A stretch of DNA of 64,000 nucleotides from JBECKS01 sp964557005 (GCA_964557005.1 CAZKYI010000009.1:1-64000), one strand, 5' to 3'; shown: positions 22,757 to 32,148, counted from the first letter of the stretch. The notes: generated from the sequence alone by a model not told the origin. Made by a program: numbers and translations.

Positions 22757-24107
22757 TTCTGTTTTTATGATAGTTGTAATTTTTCTGCTTGCAGGTAGTG
22801 GCGGATTGTACGCTCAGGATGCCACGATGGGTTTGAAACAGTATATCGAGTTATTAAACCAGCATGACCCTGAGTTAAAAAAATTAACCGTGCGGAAACA
22901 GCAACTGGTTTATTTTGTGGATAAGGAAACACAGGAAAATGCGTTTCAGTTGAGTGTACTCGCCGAAAAAGGATACGGCAGTGATGATATAGATACCTCA
23001 ACACTGCAAGGCGCACTCTCGAAAGAATTTATTCACTCTGGAACACGGTTTACGGTGAATCATAGAAAGCTTGAAAATACCGATCGCAATGAAAATTTCA
23101 GTGAATTTCGTGTAGAGCAAGATGTGCTTAAAAATGCGTTTGGTAACACCTACAAAGCGCAACAGCAAATTATTGAACAGGAATTCAGTGTGTCTGAACT
23201 GGAAGCACAGGAACAATATGAAGACTATTTAGTGAATAAACTGCTTGGTTTTCTTGATGTCGTGTATTTGCAAAAAGAAAAGGATTTATTGAATGCCAGT
23301 TTGAAACAGGCGCAGTCTTTACAGCGTTTTGTAGAGCAAAAACTTGCAAAGGGTGCAGCCTACCAAAGTGATGTCATGCAGGTACAACTGCAATTATTGC
23401 AACGTCAGCAACAACTCATGCAGGTTGAACAGCTGTTGGCCGAGCAAAAAACCGCTTTGCTGGCATCGCTTGCTTTACCAGCATCGATATTGCTAATCGA
23501 TACAGAATTCTCTGTAAATAACCATGATGCTGATTTTTCAAAAGAGCAACTTGGCAGCTTACGCGAATATAAAATTTATGAACATTATCGCAGTATTGGC
23601 CTGCATCGTTATCAATTAAGCAAGCAAGCGAACAAAGCCGACATCAAACTTTTTGCCGCACTGAGTCAGGATGATTCCAGTCGATACAGTAGCACGGTGG
23701 ATCGTCACGAAAGTTCTTTTGGTGTGAGTTTAAGCAAAGCTTTGGGGAGCAAGAAGCTCGATGCGGGGCAGGCATATCAGAAGCTGCAAGCAGATATTGA
23801 TGAGCTGGAACTGGAAGTGAATCTTACACAAGCTGAAGTGCAATTAGCCTACCTGCAACAATCCATTCAGCAAAAACAATCTGAAATAAAGCTGGTTGAT
23901 GAGAAAGCAACTTTGGCTAAAGCCATTTTCGCCGATGAACAAAAACGTTATGAGCGAGGGCGAATGGATATTGACCAGCTTATGCAGTCTTTTGATCGTC
24001 TTTATAACTATCAAATGGAACTGGATAAATTGAAAACAGAATATCGGCAGCAGTATCTTTTATATCTGGAGTTTACTGATCAACTGGTAGGCTTTATTTC
24101 CAGATAA
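22749..24107 (+). CDS. TolC-like outer membrane efflux protein
   Basis: A 452-residue protein with a signal peptide (NSVFMIVVIFLLAGSGGLYAQ) and long, glutamine-rich coiled-coil segments, e.g. EQLLAEQKTALLASLALP and LAYLQQSIQQKQSEIKLV, typical of the TolC trimeric channel-tunnel. I chose the ATG at 22749, which fits the signal peptide, over 22734. It overlaps the pump gene by eight bases. The divergence from standard OMF repeats is high, but the helical pattern and the final ELDKLKTEYRQQYLLYLE segment support the family. Confidence 0.85.
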   Translation: MRNSVFMIVVIFLLAGSGGLYAQDATMGLKQYIELLNQHDPELKKLTVRKQQLVYFVDKETQENAFQLSVLAEKGYGSDDIDTSTLQGALSKEFIHSGTRFTVNHRKLENTDRNENFSEFRVEQDVLKNAFGNTYKAQQQIIEQEFSVSELEAQEQYEDYLVNKLLGFLDVVYLQKEKDLLNASLKQAQSLQRFVEQKLAKGAAYQSDVMQVQLQLLQRQQQLMQVEQLLAEQKTALLASLALPASILLIDTEFSVNNHDADFSKEQLGSLREYKIYEHYRSIGLHRYQLSKQANKADIKLFAALSQDDSSRYSSTVDRHESSFGVSLSKALGSKKLDAGQAYQKLQADIDELELEVNLTQAEVQLAYLQQSIQQKQSEIKLVDEKATLAKAIFADEQKRYERGRMDIDQLMQSFDRLYNYQMELDKLKTEYRQQYLLYLEFTDQLVGFISR

Positions 24108-24160
24108 AGCTATAGTCATTACAGATTACTCCATAACAATAACAACACAGTTTAAGCGCA

Positions 24161-26134
24161 ATGGATTATAGAAAAGATATTGATGGACTGAGAGCCGTAG
24201 CCGTGCTGCCTGCCTTGTTTTTTCATGCGGGTTTTGCCGGTTTCGGCGGTGGTTATGTTGGCATCGAGATTTTTTTTGTGGTCAGTGGTTATCTCATTAC
24301 CAACATCATTCTCAGTGAGCAGTCACGTGGCAGGTTCAGCCTGCTCGATTTTTATGAACGCAGGGCAAGAAGAATTCTGCCTGCCTTAAGTCTGGTGCTT
24401 CTGGTAACTACCTTCGTCGCATTTTTGCTCATGCCTGCCTATTTGTTGCGCTGGTATTCACAAAGTCTGGTTGCAGTTTCCACCTTTGCTTCCAACTATT
24501 ATTTTTATCTGACAACAGGTTATTTCTCTCCTGCCGCAGGTGAAAAGCCGCTCTTGCATATGTGGAGTCTGGCGGTTGAAGAACAATATTATTTTGTTTA
24601 CCCCTTATTCATGATGCTGATGATGTATCGCTTTCGAGCCTGGCTGCCCGTTTCGGTGCTGCTGATTACGCTGATGTCACTGGCTTTTGCACATACGGTT
24701 GCGCTGATGGGTGAGCATGTGGCGAATTACTATCACACCATGAGCCGTGCGTGGGAATTGCTAGCGGGTGCAGTGATTGCCTTGTGGGCTTTGGATAAAA
24801 AAATCTGGCCGCGTTATTTAAGGGAAGGTTTAACCCTGCTTGGTTTTGCCATGATTGCTTACGCGGTGGTTTTTTTCGATCAATATACCCTGTATCCGAG
24901 CTTGCTTACTTTGGTTCCCGTGCTTGGAACCTGTTTGATTATTGTGTTTGGTAACAACGAAGTGCTGGTGTCTCGCTTGCTGTCGTTAAGATGGGTGGTA
25001 TTGATTGGCTTGATGTCGTATTCGGTGTATCTCTGGCATCACCCCGTGTATGCGTTTTTACGTTTGAAGAGTATCGGCGAGCCTGATTTTCAGACTTTTG
25101 TGCTTGCAGTATTGCTAACGCTGGTGCTGGGTTATTTTTCATGGAAATATGTTGAGCAACCTTTTAGAAACAAACAGAAGTTTTCACGCAAGCAAATTTT
25201 TACCTATTCCATTTTATCGATTGTATTTTTTATTGGTGTTGGTTTGGCAGGGCATTATGGTAAAGGTTTTCCTCAGCGTTTTGGCTCAGAAGATTATGCT
25301 GAATCAGTTCGCTGGAGTGAAAAACGTGGCCCTTGTCATACCAGAGGGCAGAATTACCTTAAACCGGAACAAGCATGTGAATATTTTGGAGAAAACATTG
25401 AATGGGCAGTGCTGGGCGATAGCCATGCAGTAGAACTTGCCTACGAACTGGCGAAGCATTTGGAAAAAGATGCTGTGGGAATTAAGCATTTAAGCCACAG
25501 TGATTGTCCGCCTTCGCTTTATCTTGAAAGTATCAATAAAGGGTGTAGTGCATGGTTTCATGAAGCACTTGCTTATGTTGTTGAACATAAAAGTATTAAA
25601 AATGTTTTTTTAACCTACCGACATGCGAAATTTCTGTATGGTGAGCACCCTTATACGTATCCCGCTTTGCCAGATGTTGATCCCAATACCTGGCTGAGCA
25701 AGGCAACACAACAACACAGTGCAGAGGCCGCCAGAGCGCTCTACTGGAAGGGTTTTGCAGATATGATTCAACAATTACAGCAAGCGGGTAAGCGCGTGTA
25801 TGTTTTGTATCCTGTGCCAGAAATTCCGGTTGAATTCAGAAGAATGGTGACACCCTTTTCAATTTTTTCACAAGCTAGCATGATGGATTTGGAACAGACG
25901 GTTCCATTGGCTTACTACCAGTTACGTCAGGCGGAGGTGCTTACACACCTGAATGCTTTGCCCTGGGGAGAAAATTTGATTGCGGTCAATCCGCTCCCTG
26001 CATTTTGTGATCAACAATTTTGTTCTGCTATGAGGGAAGGCAAAGCGTTGTATATTGATGATGATCATCCCACGCTCTATGGAGCAGGCAAGATTATTGA
26101 TTTAATGTTTTCCGATGCAGTGGATAAGCCATGA
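24161..26134 (+). CDS. OafA-type membrane O-acyltransferase with SGNH domain
   Basis: A 657-residue protein. Residues 1-350 are an acyltransferase-3 domain with about ten membrane segments, starting DYRKDIDGLRAVAVL (catalytic-region R and the expected H in LFFHAG) and containing FFVVSGYLITNII and WSLAVEEQYY. The C-terminal 270 residues form a periplasmic SGNH hydrolase/acyltransferase domain with WAVLGDSHAVEL (Ser) and DDHPTLYGAG (Asp-x-x-His). Such fusions O-acetylate cell-surface glycans or secreted products. It is the first gene of a tightly spaced run with the condensation-like gene (four-base overlap). Confidence 0.92.
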   Translation: MDYRKDIDGLRAVAVLPALFFHAGFAGFGGGYVGIEIFFVVSGYLITNIILSEQSRGRFSLLDFYERRARRILPALSLVLLVTTFVAFLLMPAYLLRWYSQSLVAVSTFASNYYFYLTTGYFSPAAGEKPLLHMWSLAVEEQYYFVYPLFMMLMMYRFRAWLPVSVLLITLMSLAFAHTVALMGEHVANYYHTMSRAWELLAGAVIALWALDKKIWPRYLREGLTLLGFAMIAYAVVFFDQYTLYPSLLTLVPVLGTCLIIVFGNNEVLVSRLLSLRWVVLIGLMSYSVYLWHHPVYAFLRLKSIGEPDFQTFVLAVLLTLVLGYFSWKYVEQPFRNKQKFSRKQIFTYSILSIVFFIGVGLAGHYGKGFPQRFGSEDYAESVRWSEKRGPCHTRGQNYLKPEQACEYFGENIEWAVLGDSHAVELAYELAKHLEKDAVGIKHLSHSDCPPSLYLESINKGCSAWFHEALAYVVEHKSIKNVFLTYRHAKFLYGEHPYTYPALPDVDPNTWLSKATQQHSAEAARALYWKGFADMIQQLQQAGKRVYVLYPVPEIPVEFRRMVTPFSIFSQASMMDLEQTVPLAYYQLRQAEVLTHLNALPWGENLIAVNPLPAFCDQQFCSAMREGKALYIDDDHPTLYGAGKIIDLMFSDAVDKP

Positions 26135-27342
26135 CTTACGTTAGACAGTTGAGTGCTCTGGAAAACAGTTTTCTGGCCTTTGATTCAGATGATTATTCGT
26201 CTATGTGTAATCAATTTGTAATTGAGGGTTTAGGTGGTTTGAGTGCTTTGGCGCTCAAATCTGCAATAGAAACAGCGACTGAAAGCAATCCGGGCATTGC
26301 ACTGCGTTTGAAAGGAAACTGGTTTTTCAAACATTGGGATAGCGAAGGCAAAGCGCCCGAATTACATTTTCAGAAAAATGCGTGGTCAGGGCTAAATAGT
26401 GAAGGTGCTTTTTTTGACGGCGAAAAGCTCGATTGTCGTAAGGGTGTGTGTGCACAGGTACATGTCATTGAGGGGGATTTTCCAAAAATTATTTTCAGAA
26501 CGCATCATGCCCTGATGGATGGCAATGCCACCTTGTTCTGGATTCAGGAAGTTTTTCGCGCTTTGCGATCTGAACAACTTCAAGGTTCACGTTGTGATGG
26601 CAGTGAAGCCGAGTTTCTAAAAAAATTTAAAACAGGTGAGTTTGAAAAAGATGATTTTTCCCTGTCATGGTCTTCGCTTTTTGAAGCGAATTTTCATGAG
26701 CGTCAACAGAGTAATGTGAGTGAAAATTGCCTCTGGTTGAATGTTATCTATCGCCGTGTACCTGAAAGGGCTTTGGCCAAACTGATTGCTTTTCTTTATC
26801 AAAATCAATGCCATAAAAATGGCAATGTATCTGTCAGAATTCCCAGCGACCTACGTCGTTTACAAAGCGAGGAATCTGCCTATCTTTTGGGGAATTGTGT
26901 CGCTGCTCTGGATTTTTCCTTTTCATCTGACATTGATGAGCAAAAACTTCATCGAGAACTGATGAAGCGTTTGTTCAGGAAACGGGATTTATCGGTTTTT
27001 CCAGAATTGTATGCGTTGGGAAGATTTTTACCTTCAGCATTTTTTCGCCTGTCAGAAAACAGAATCCGCAAGCTCTGTGCGCAAGGTTCATGTGATTTGA
27101 CTGCAATCGTTACCCATTTGGGAAAAGTTTCCTTGAAAGATTTCAGCTATGAAGAGTTCAGTGCAAAAAATATTTATGCCATTCCGGCACCACTGGAAGG
27201 CGTGTCATTTTCTTGTGTGATGATTGAACATGAAGGTGGTTTATCTACCTGTATGTCATCACCCAAACATTATGCCGATATGGAAAAGCTGAATGCTTTT
27301 TCAAAATCTTTGGCACACTATTTTGATGAGCATCATGAATAG
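26131..27342 (+). CDS. Condensation-domain-like acyltransferase
   Basis: A 403-residue protein with HHALMDG (H125, H126, D130, G131), the catalytic signature of the chloramphenicol acetyltransferase/condensation/WS-DGAT superfamily, in which the second histidine deprotonates the acceptor. The first 100 residues (VRQLSALENSFLAFD...) resemble the donor half of WS-DGAT-like or stand-alone condensation proteins. It probably transfers the acyl group held by the downstream carrier protein to an alcohol or amine acceptor. The acceptor is unknown. It overlaps both neighbours by a few bases, implying one operon. Confidence 0.82.
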   Translation: MTYVRQLSALENSFLAFDSDDYSSMCNQFVIEGLGGLSALALKSAIETATESNPGIALRLKGNWFFKHWDSEGKAPELHFQKNAWSGLNSEGAFFDGEKLDCRKGVCAQVHVIEGDFPKIIFRTHHALMDGNATLFWIQEVFRALRSEQLQGSRCDGSEAEFLKKFKTGEFEKDDFSLSWSSLFEANFHERQQSNVSENCLWLNVIYRRVPERALAKLIAFLYQNQCHKNGNVSVRIPSDLRRLQSEESAYLLGNCVAALDFSFSSDIDEQKLHRELMKRLFRKRDLSVFPELYALGRFLPSAFFRLSENRIRKLCAQGSCDLTAIVTHLGKVSLKDFSYEEFSAKNIYAIPAPLEGVSFSCVMIEHEGGLSTCMSSPKHYADMEKLNAFSKSLAHYFDEHHE

Positions 27343-28846
27343 TCCCTTTTTCCGCACTTCTGTGGCCGAGGCCTTGCTTTTGGCTGGAGAACGCTATGCA
27401 TACAACACTGCACTTGAAATTAATGATGACAGTTATTCGTATCAACAGTTATTTAATCGTGCACAGGTGCTTGCTGATTTATTGAGAGAAGAGCAGAGCG
27501 CTTATTTGGGTCTGGTGTGTGAGCGTGGTTTGTTGGCGTATCTGGGCGTGTTGGCCTCTGTTTTTTCTGGTAAAGCTTATGTGCCTTTTGATTTGTCACT
27601 GAGTGGTGAGCAGCTCGTGAAACTAATCAATGAGCTGGGGTGCGAATGTGTGTTGATTGATGCAAAGGGCAAGAAATTGCTTGAGCCTTATCTTGATAGC
27701 CTTGCACATTGCACGATGATTGATTGCGGTGTGGAAGCACTGGATAAAATTCTGCCATCAATCAATATAACCAAAGCTCAAGTGGACGATGTGCTTTATG
27801 TGTTATTTACATCGGGCAGTACAGGCAAGCCGAAAGCGGTTCCCATCACGCATGGAAATTTACTGGCCTATTTAAGGGAAATGAATGGTTTATATCCTTT
27901 AAATGCACAGGATCGTTGCACACAGGCTTTTGAATTAACCTTTGATCCCAGTGTGCATGATATGTTTTTTACCTGGCTCAGTGGCGCAACCCTGTGTTTT
28001 ATGAATGAGCGAGCCAGATTGGGTGCACATACGTTTATTCAGAAGCACGGTATTACGGTATGGAATACCATTCCTTCATTACTCAAAATGCTATTACCGT
28101 TGAAAGGTTTTTCTTCAGAAAAACTCTCCACACTTCGGCGAGTGATGTTGAATGGCGAAGCCTTGAGTCGAAGTGTTGCACAGCGTTTGCAAGCTAAAAT
28201 TCCTGATGCACAACTGATTGGTTTTTATGGTTTGACTGAAACAACGGTAAATATGGCACACTGTATTTATAGCGATAGTGATAGTCATGAAAATCATCAT
28301 GCCCTGGTTCCGATTGGAAAATTTTTTGATTCGATTGATTTACACATGGCTGAAAATGATGAATTACTGGTAGCAGGTCAGCAAATTTTTAAAGGCTATC
28401 TGGGTAATGACATTGAAGTTGCACATAAAAATGCAAGGCTGTTTGTGCAACATCAAGGCTTGCGTTATTTACGGACAGGCGATGTGCTTAAACAAGATGA
28501 AAGCGGGATTTGGCATTATCAGGAACGCATCGATGATCAGGTGAAGCTGCAAGGCCATCGGGTGGATTTGTTCGAGCTTCAGTTGCAACTTGAACGTATC
28601 AGTGGAGAGGCGACCAGTTTGGTATTGATGTATGAAGACGAACAAGGCATTCAACGGCTTGCGGGTTTTGTGCAAAACGCATTGATGGCAAACGATGTCA
28701 GGCAAGAGATACTGAATCGCGTAAATCAATCTTTGCCCGTTCATGCGCAGCTTGAAAATGTGTATTGTCTGGAAAGTTATCCCTATCGTTCCAGTGGCAA
28801 AATTGATAAACAAAAGTTAAGGCAGCAACTTCGCTCAGGCTTTTGA
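27335..28846 (+). CDS. Amino-acid-type adenylation enzyme (AMP-binding)
   Basis: A 503-residue stand-alone ANL ligase. Core motifs are in order: LFTSGSTGKPKAV (P-loop), FYGLTETTVN, RTGD, DDQVKLQGHRVDLFELQ and the final catalytic lysine in SSGKIDKQKL. The segment FDPSVHDMFF places an aspartate at the site that in NRPS domains binds the substrate alpha-amino group, so an amino acid substrate is more likely than a fatty acid. It should load the carrier protein encoded 64 bases downstream. ATG at 27335 overlaps the preceding stop; 27326 is possible too. Proline is a candidate because of the dehydrogenase next door, but the specificity residues were not assigned. Confidence 0.88.
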   Translation: MNSPFFRTSVAEALLLAGERYAYNTALEINDDSYSYQQLFNRAQVLADLLREEQSAYLGLVCERGLLAYLGVLASVFSGKAYVPFDLSLSGEQLVKLINELGCECVLIDAKGKKLLEPYLDSLAHCTMIDCGVEALDKILPSINITKAQVDDVLYVLFTSGSTGKPKAVPITHGNLLAYLREMNGLYPLNAQDRCTQAFELTFDPSVHDMFFTWLSGATLCFMNERARLGAHTFIQKHGITVWNTIPSLLKMLLPLKGFSSEKLSTLRRVMLNGEALSRSVAQRLQAKIPDAQLIGFYGLTETTVNMAHCIYSDSDSHENHHALVPIGKFFDSIDLHMAENDELLVAGQQIFKGYLGNDIEVAHKNARLFVQHQGLRYLRTGDVLKQDESGIWHYQERIDDQVKLQGHRVDLFELQLQLERISGEATSLVLMYEDEQGIQRLAGFVQNALMANDVRQEILNRVNQSLPVHAQLENVYCLESYPYRSSGKIDKQKLRQQLRSGF

Positions 28847-28910
28847 TGCTTTGGCTGCTGCAAAGCATTAGAATGGCGCAACCATAATCATTATAAATAA
28901 ACAGAATTGT

Positions 28911-29159
28911 ATGGAATTTAATGTCAATAAAATGGATAAGGCAGCGCTTCAGGATTATCTGAAAACGCTCTGGTGTTATCAGCTCAAGCTGGAAAATGTC
29001 AATCTCGAAGATGATTTTCTCAAGCTTGGTGCAAAGTCAGTCGATTTATTTCGTATGCTGACACGCATAGAAACTGACTTTAATCTTGAAATAGATTTTG
29101 ATGCTTTTTTCGAGGATTCACGTTTATCGGTATTGTTGAATATCTTATTGGATGCTTAA
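28911..29159 (+). CDS. Acyl/peptidyl carrier protein
   Basis: An 82-residue carrier protein with the 4'-phosphopantetheine attachment serine S43 in KLGAKSVDLFRM and the four-helix pattern, ending in DFDAFFEDSRLSVLLNILL. It is a free-standing carrier, expected to hold the aminoacyl group made by the upstream ligase as a thioester. The stop overlaps the next gene by eight bases. It is close in size to the discrete PCPs of pyrrole-forming systems (PltL/PigG type), but the sequence does not prove that role. Confidence 0.9.
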   Translation: MEFNVNKMDKAALQDYLKTLWCYQLKLENVNLEDDFLKLGAKSVDLFRMLTRIETDFNLEIDFDAFFEDSRLSVLLNILLDA

Positions 29160-30315
29160 AAAAATGCCTCTTAGCAAAAGCGATTTTATTTCTGAATTTC
29201 AGTCAATTTGTAACAGCGTAGCCAGAACGCATGCTGCCGTTGTCGATGTGCAGGCCAGATTTCCCCATGAAAGTATTAACGCTTTAAAAACTATTGCAGC
29301 CCTGAGTGCAGGAAACAGTGAGCATTTAAAGGGTTTGGCTTTAAACATTCTGGAACAGGCCGAGTTGTGTAATGCGCTTGCGAGAAGTTGTGCCTCCAGT
29401 GCCATGATATTGGGTATGCACTATATTAAATGCAATGCCTTGAATCGTTGGGCGCAGCAGCAAGCTTTTTTTCAGGATTATTTGCAAGCATGTGTGACGC
29501 ACCCGCGTTTGATTGCATCGATGACTTCAGAAGAAGGGCTTGGTGGTGATTTGCGCCAAAGTCATGCTGCATTGATTGCCAAAGATTCCTTGTTGCAGAT
29601 TTCAAAATCGAGTCCTTGTCTTTCTTATGTTAATGAGGCGGATGATATTTTGTTAACTTGCCGAGTGAATGAAGATGCAGCCTCTTCTGATCAGGTGCTG
29701 GTTTTGGTGAATAAAAATCAGGCCAGCATTGAAATTACTCGCGAATGGAATGCCTTGGGCATGCGAGGAACCTGTAGTCATGCCTGCGAGTTAAGTGCCG
29801 AAGTAGAGAGTGTACAAGTGGTCGCTACACCTTTTGAGCAGATTGCCAATCAAGGCATGATTCCTGATGCGCATTTGATTTGGTCCGCGATTTGGTTGGG
29901 TATTGCGCAAGATGCTTTTATGAAAGCGAAACAGGTAGCACGAAAACAATTCGCCTATGCAAATGGTGGCGTAGATGGCAGCGCACGTTTGCTCACGAAA
30001 ATGAGAGCCGATTTGCAAAGTCTGGAAGCACAAATTGCTCATGTTGCTACAGCGTATTTAACTTTTTGCAAGACAAATGATGAAAAATCACTTCGTTCTG
30101 CAGATTTTGCAGTGCGAGTGAATGGTTTGAAATTGAATGCTTCCGAGATCAGTGTCAATGTGTGTCTGATGGCTTTGGAAGTCTGTGGTATCGCCGGTTA
30201 TAAAAATGATGATGAATTGAGTGTGGCACGTCATATTCGCGATGTGCTGTCTGCCAGAGTGATGGTGTCAAACGAACGCCTGATTCAGGTGAATGCTGCA
30301 CGGTTGATGATTTAG
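29152..30315 (+). CDS. Acyl-CoA dehydrogenase-like flavoenzyme acting on a carrier-bound acyl group
   Basis: A 387-residue protein (383 if the ATG at 29164 is used) with the acyl-CoA dehydrogenase architecture: an N-terminal helical domain, SMTSEEGLGGDLRQS in the substrate/FAD-binding middle region, and C-terminal helices with LEVCGIAGY and ARHIRDVLSARVMV. In classical members the last segment reads YEGT with the catalytic glutamate; here VMVSNERL takes its place, as in specialised biosynthetic members that use a different base. With an adenylation enzyme and a free carrier it matches the gene content of prolyl-carrier oxidases (PltE, PigA), which make pyrrole-2-carboxyl thioesters. Confidence 0.85.
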   Translation: MLKKMPLSKSDFISEFQSICNSVARTHAAVVDVQARFPHESINALKTIAALSAGNSEHLKGLALNILEQAELCNALARSCASSAMILGMHYIKCNALNRWAQQQAFFQDYLQACVTHPRLIASMTSEEGLGGDLRQSHAALIAKDSLLQISKSSPCLSYVNEADDILLTCRVNEDAASSDQVLVLVNKNQASIEITREWNALGMRGTCSHACELSAEVESVQVVATPFEQIANQGMIPDAHLIWSAIWLGIAQDAFMKAKQVARKQFAYANGGVDGSARLLTKMRADLQSLEAQIAHVATAYLTFCKTNDEKSLRSADFAVRVNGLKLNASEISVNVCLMALEVCGIAGYKNDDELSVARHIRDVLSARVMVSNERLIQVNAARLMI

Positions 30316-30329
30316 AGAATTTTTAACGA

Positions 30330-30971
30330 TTACAGCAAGTCAAGCTGAACCAGTTTTTCCAGTTCTTTCAAGGCAAGTTCTGCGTCACTGACCTTGATGG
30401 TGGTGATGCCCAGTGCCTGGGCAGATTTCAGATTCCTGCCAATATCATCCAGAAAAATAACTTCTTCGGCATTGAGTCGCATGCGTTTAAGTGTGAGCTG
30501 GTAGATTTTCGGGTCGGGTTTTTGCATGCCTTCTTTGGCAGATTCTACAAAAATATCAAAATGCTGCTGAATTTGTTCTCCAAATCCTTTTTTGTCTTTT
30601 CCTTCAATCCAGTTGTTGGTCAATGCAGCAACACAGAAATGATTTTGTTTAAGCGTTGCTATAGCGGTGAGCATATTCTGGTTCACGCCCATACTGTTAT
30701 CGACTTCCTGCATCAGGGCTTTTGAGCTAAAGCCTTGTGCACCGGCGGCGGCAATTTCCTGATCAAATGCCAGAAAAAATTCTTCATTCATTTCAAGCAA
30801 ACCACGTTCAAGCTTTGACCAAGTACTTGATTCCCCGTTCCTGACAATCATTTTGTTAAGAAAATTGTGCTCAAGCCCATGTTTTATTTCCATTTTTGAA
30901 AAGGCGTGCATGGGCGATGAAAACACCACGCCGCCCAAATCAAATATCACGCCTTTAAATGGCTGGCTCAT
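30330..30971 (-). CDS. HAD-superfamily hydrolase (epoxide hydrolase N-domain/ACAD10-like)
   Basis: A 213-residue HAD phosphatase. The nucleophile motif is FDLGGVV near the N-terminus, a conserved ALTNNW (motif II Thr), KPDPKIYQL (motif III Lys) and FLDDIGRNLKSA (motif IV Asp pair). The FDLGGVVFSSP start and spacing match the HAD domain found fused to phosphotransferase domains in human ACAD10 and next to them in bacteria. I set the start at ATG 30971, overlapping the upstream stop by four bases. It is translationally coupled to the phosphotransferase gene. Confidence 0.9.
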   Translation of the reverse strand: MSQPFKGVIFDLGGVVFSSPMHAFSKMEIKHGLEHNFLNKMIVRNGESSTWSKLERGLLEMNEEFFLAFDQEIAAAGAQGFSSKALMQEVDNSMGVNQNMLTAIATLKQNHFCVAALTNNWIEGKDKKGFGEQIQQHFDIFVESAKEGMQKPDPKIYQLTLKRMRLNAEEVIFLDDIGRNLKSAQALGITTIKVSDAELALKELEKLVQLDLL

Positions 30972-31999
30972 GCTTGTGCTCTTTCCCATGCGATGTTACC
31001 CACATCGGCTGCAAACGCCCCCAGCGTTTTTGCCTGGTCAGAGCTTGCATTGCCATCAATACCGCGTTTGTACACACCTTGAATGATGGCTGCAAAACGG
31101 AAAAAAGAAAAAGCCAGATAGAAGTTCCAATGTTTAATGCCACTTCTGCCTGCGTGTTTGCAATAAATGTCCAGATATTCCTGTTCCTCAGGAATGCCAC
31201 TGTTATGCAATTCTTTCAGGGTGGGGCCATTGGTGTTGAGATAATAGGGCATGCAGTTGTAGGAGAGGTCAGCAAGCGGGTGTCCAAGTGTTGAAAGTTC
31301 CCAATCAAAAACTGCCACAATTTTGTTTTCCTGCGGGTGGAACATCATGTTATTGAGCAGATAATCTCCGTGCACAATGCCTGAGGAATCATCCGACGGG
31401 AGATTGTTCGGTAGCCACTTCATCAGTTGTTCCATGCTGTCGATTTCGTCCGTTTTTGCTGCAAGGTATTGTTTGGTCCAGCGAGCGATTTGGCGTTCAA
31501 AATAATTTCCAGGTTTGCCGTAATCTTCCAGACCGTATGTTCCAGGACGAATACCATGCAGGGCGGCGAGCACACGATTCATTTCAAGATAGATTTCGCG
31601 ACGTTGTTCTGGTGTGAAGTTGGGAAGTGTGGGGTCTTTCAGCAGGCGGCCTTCGACAAAATCCATCACGAAGAAGCTGGTGCCAATGATGCTTTCATCT
31701 TCACACAACACTCGCATATTGGGCACGGGACAGGGAGAATCTTTCAGTGCTTTCATAATGCGAAATTCGCGATCGACCATGTGTGCAGAAGCCAATAACT
31801 GACCTGGTGGTTTCTTGCGCATCACATAGCGTTTTCTAGCAGATTCCAGCAAATAGGTAGGATTGCTTTGCCCCCCTTCGAATTGCCTGACTTGCATGTC
31901 TTTGCCAAAGCCTGCGATATGAGCGTTCAGGTAAGCGGCCAATTTGGCTTCGTCAATTTTGTGTGCTTCCCTGACTTCGGTGAGTTGTTCTCCTGCCAT
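30968..31999 (-). CDS. APH-type phosphotransferase (ACAD10/11 family)
   Basis: A 343-residue kinase-like protein: ATP-binding FEGGQSNPTYLL, catalytic loop VHGDYLLNNMMF and metal-binding VFDWELSTLGHPLADL. These match the aminoglycoside-phosphotransferase fold of ACAD10/11, whose members phosphorylate 4-hydroxyacyl-CoAs on the way to beta-oxidation; the adjacent HAD gene fits that pathway. The ATG at 31999 follows CAGGA; the longer reading from 32074 adds 25 residues unlike the family. No dehydrogenase partner for this pathway is beside it, so substrate assignment is inference. Confidence 0.88.
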   Translation of the reverse strand: MAGEQLTEVREAHKIDEAKLAAYLNAHIAGFGKDMQVRQFEGGQSNPTYLLESARKRYVMRKKPPGQLLASAHMVDREFRIMKALKDSPCPVPNMRVLCEDESIIGTSFFVMDFVEGRLLKDPTLPNFTPEQRREIYLEMNRVLAALHGIRPGTYGLEDYGKPGNYFERQIARWTKQYLAAKTDEIDSMEQLMKWLPNNLPSDDSSGIVHGDYLLNNMMFHPQENKIVAVFDWELSTLGHPLADLSYNCMPYYLNTNGPTLKELHNSGIPEEQEYLDIYCKHAGRSGIKHWNFYLAFSFFRFAAIIQGVYKRGIDGNASSDQAKTLGAFAADVGNIAWERAQA

Positions 32000-32148
32000 G
32001 ATTTTTTCCTGTGTTTTAAGCTTGAAAGCGGCGATGCTAGCAGCGCATTCAGATGATGGCAAAGGACGAAACAAGGGAAGGATTAATGCTGTAAAGCATC
32101 CTGCATACTTTGTTAGACTAATGCTTTCTATCGTTTGGGAGAAAGGTT

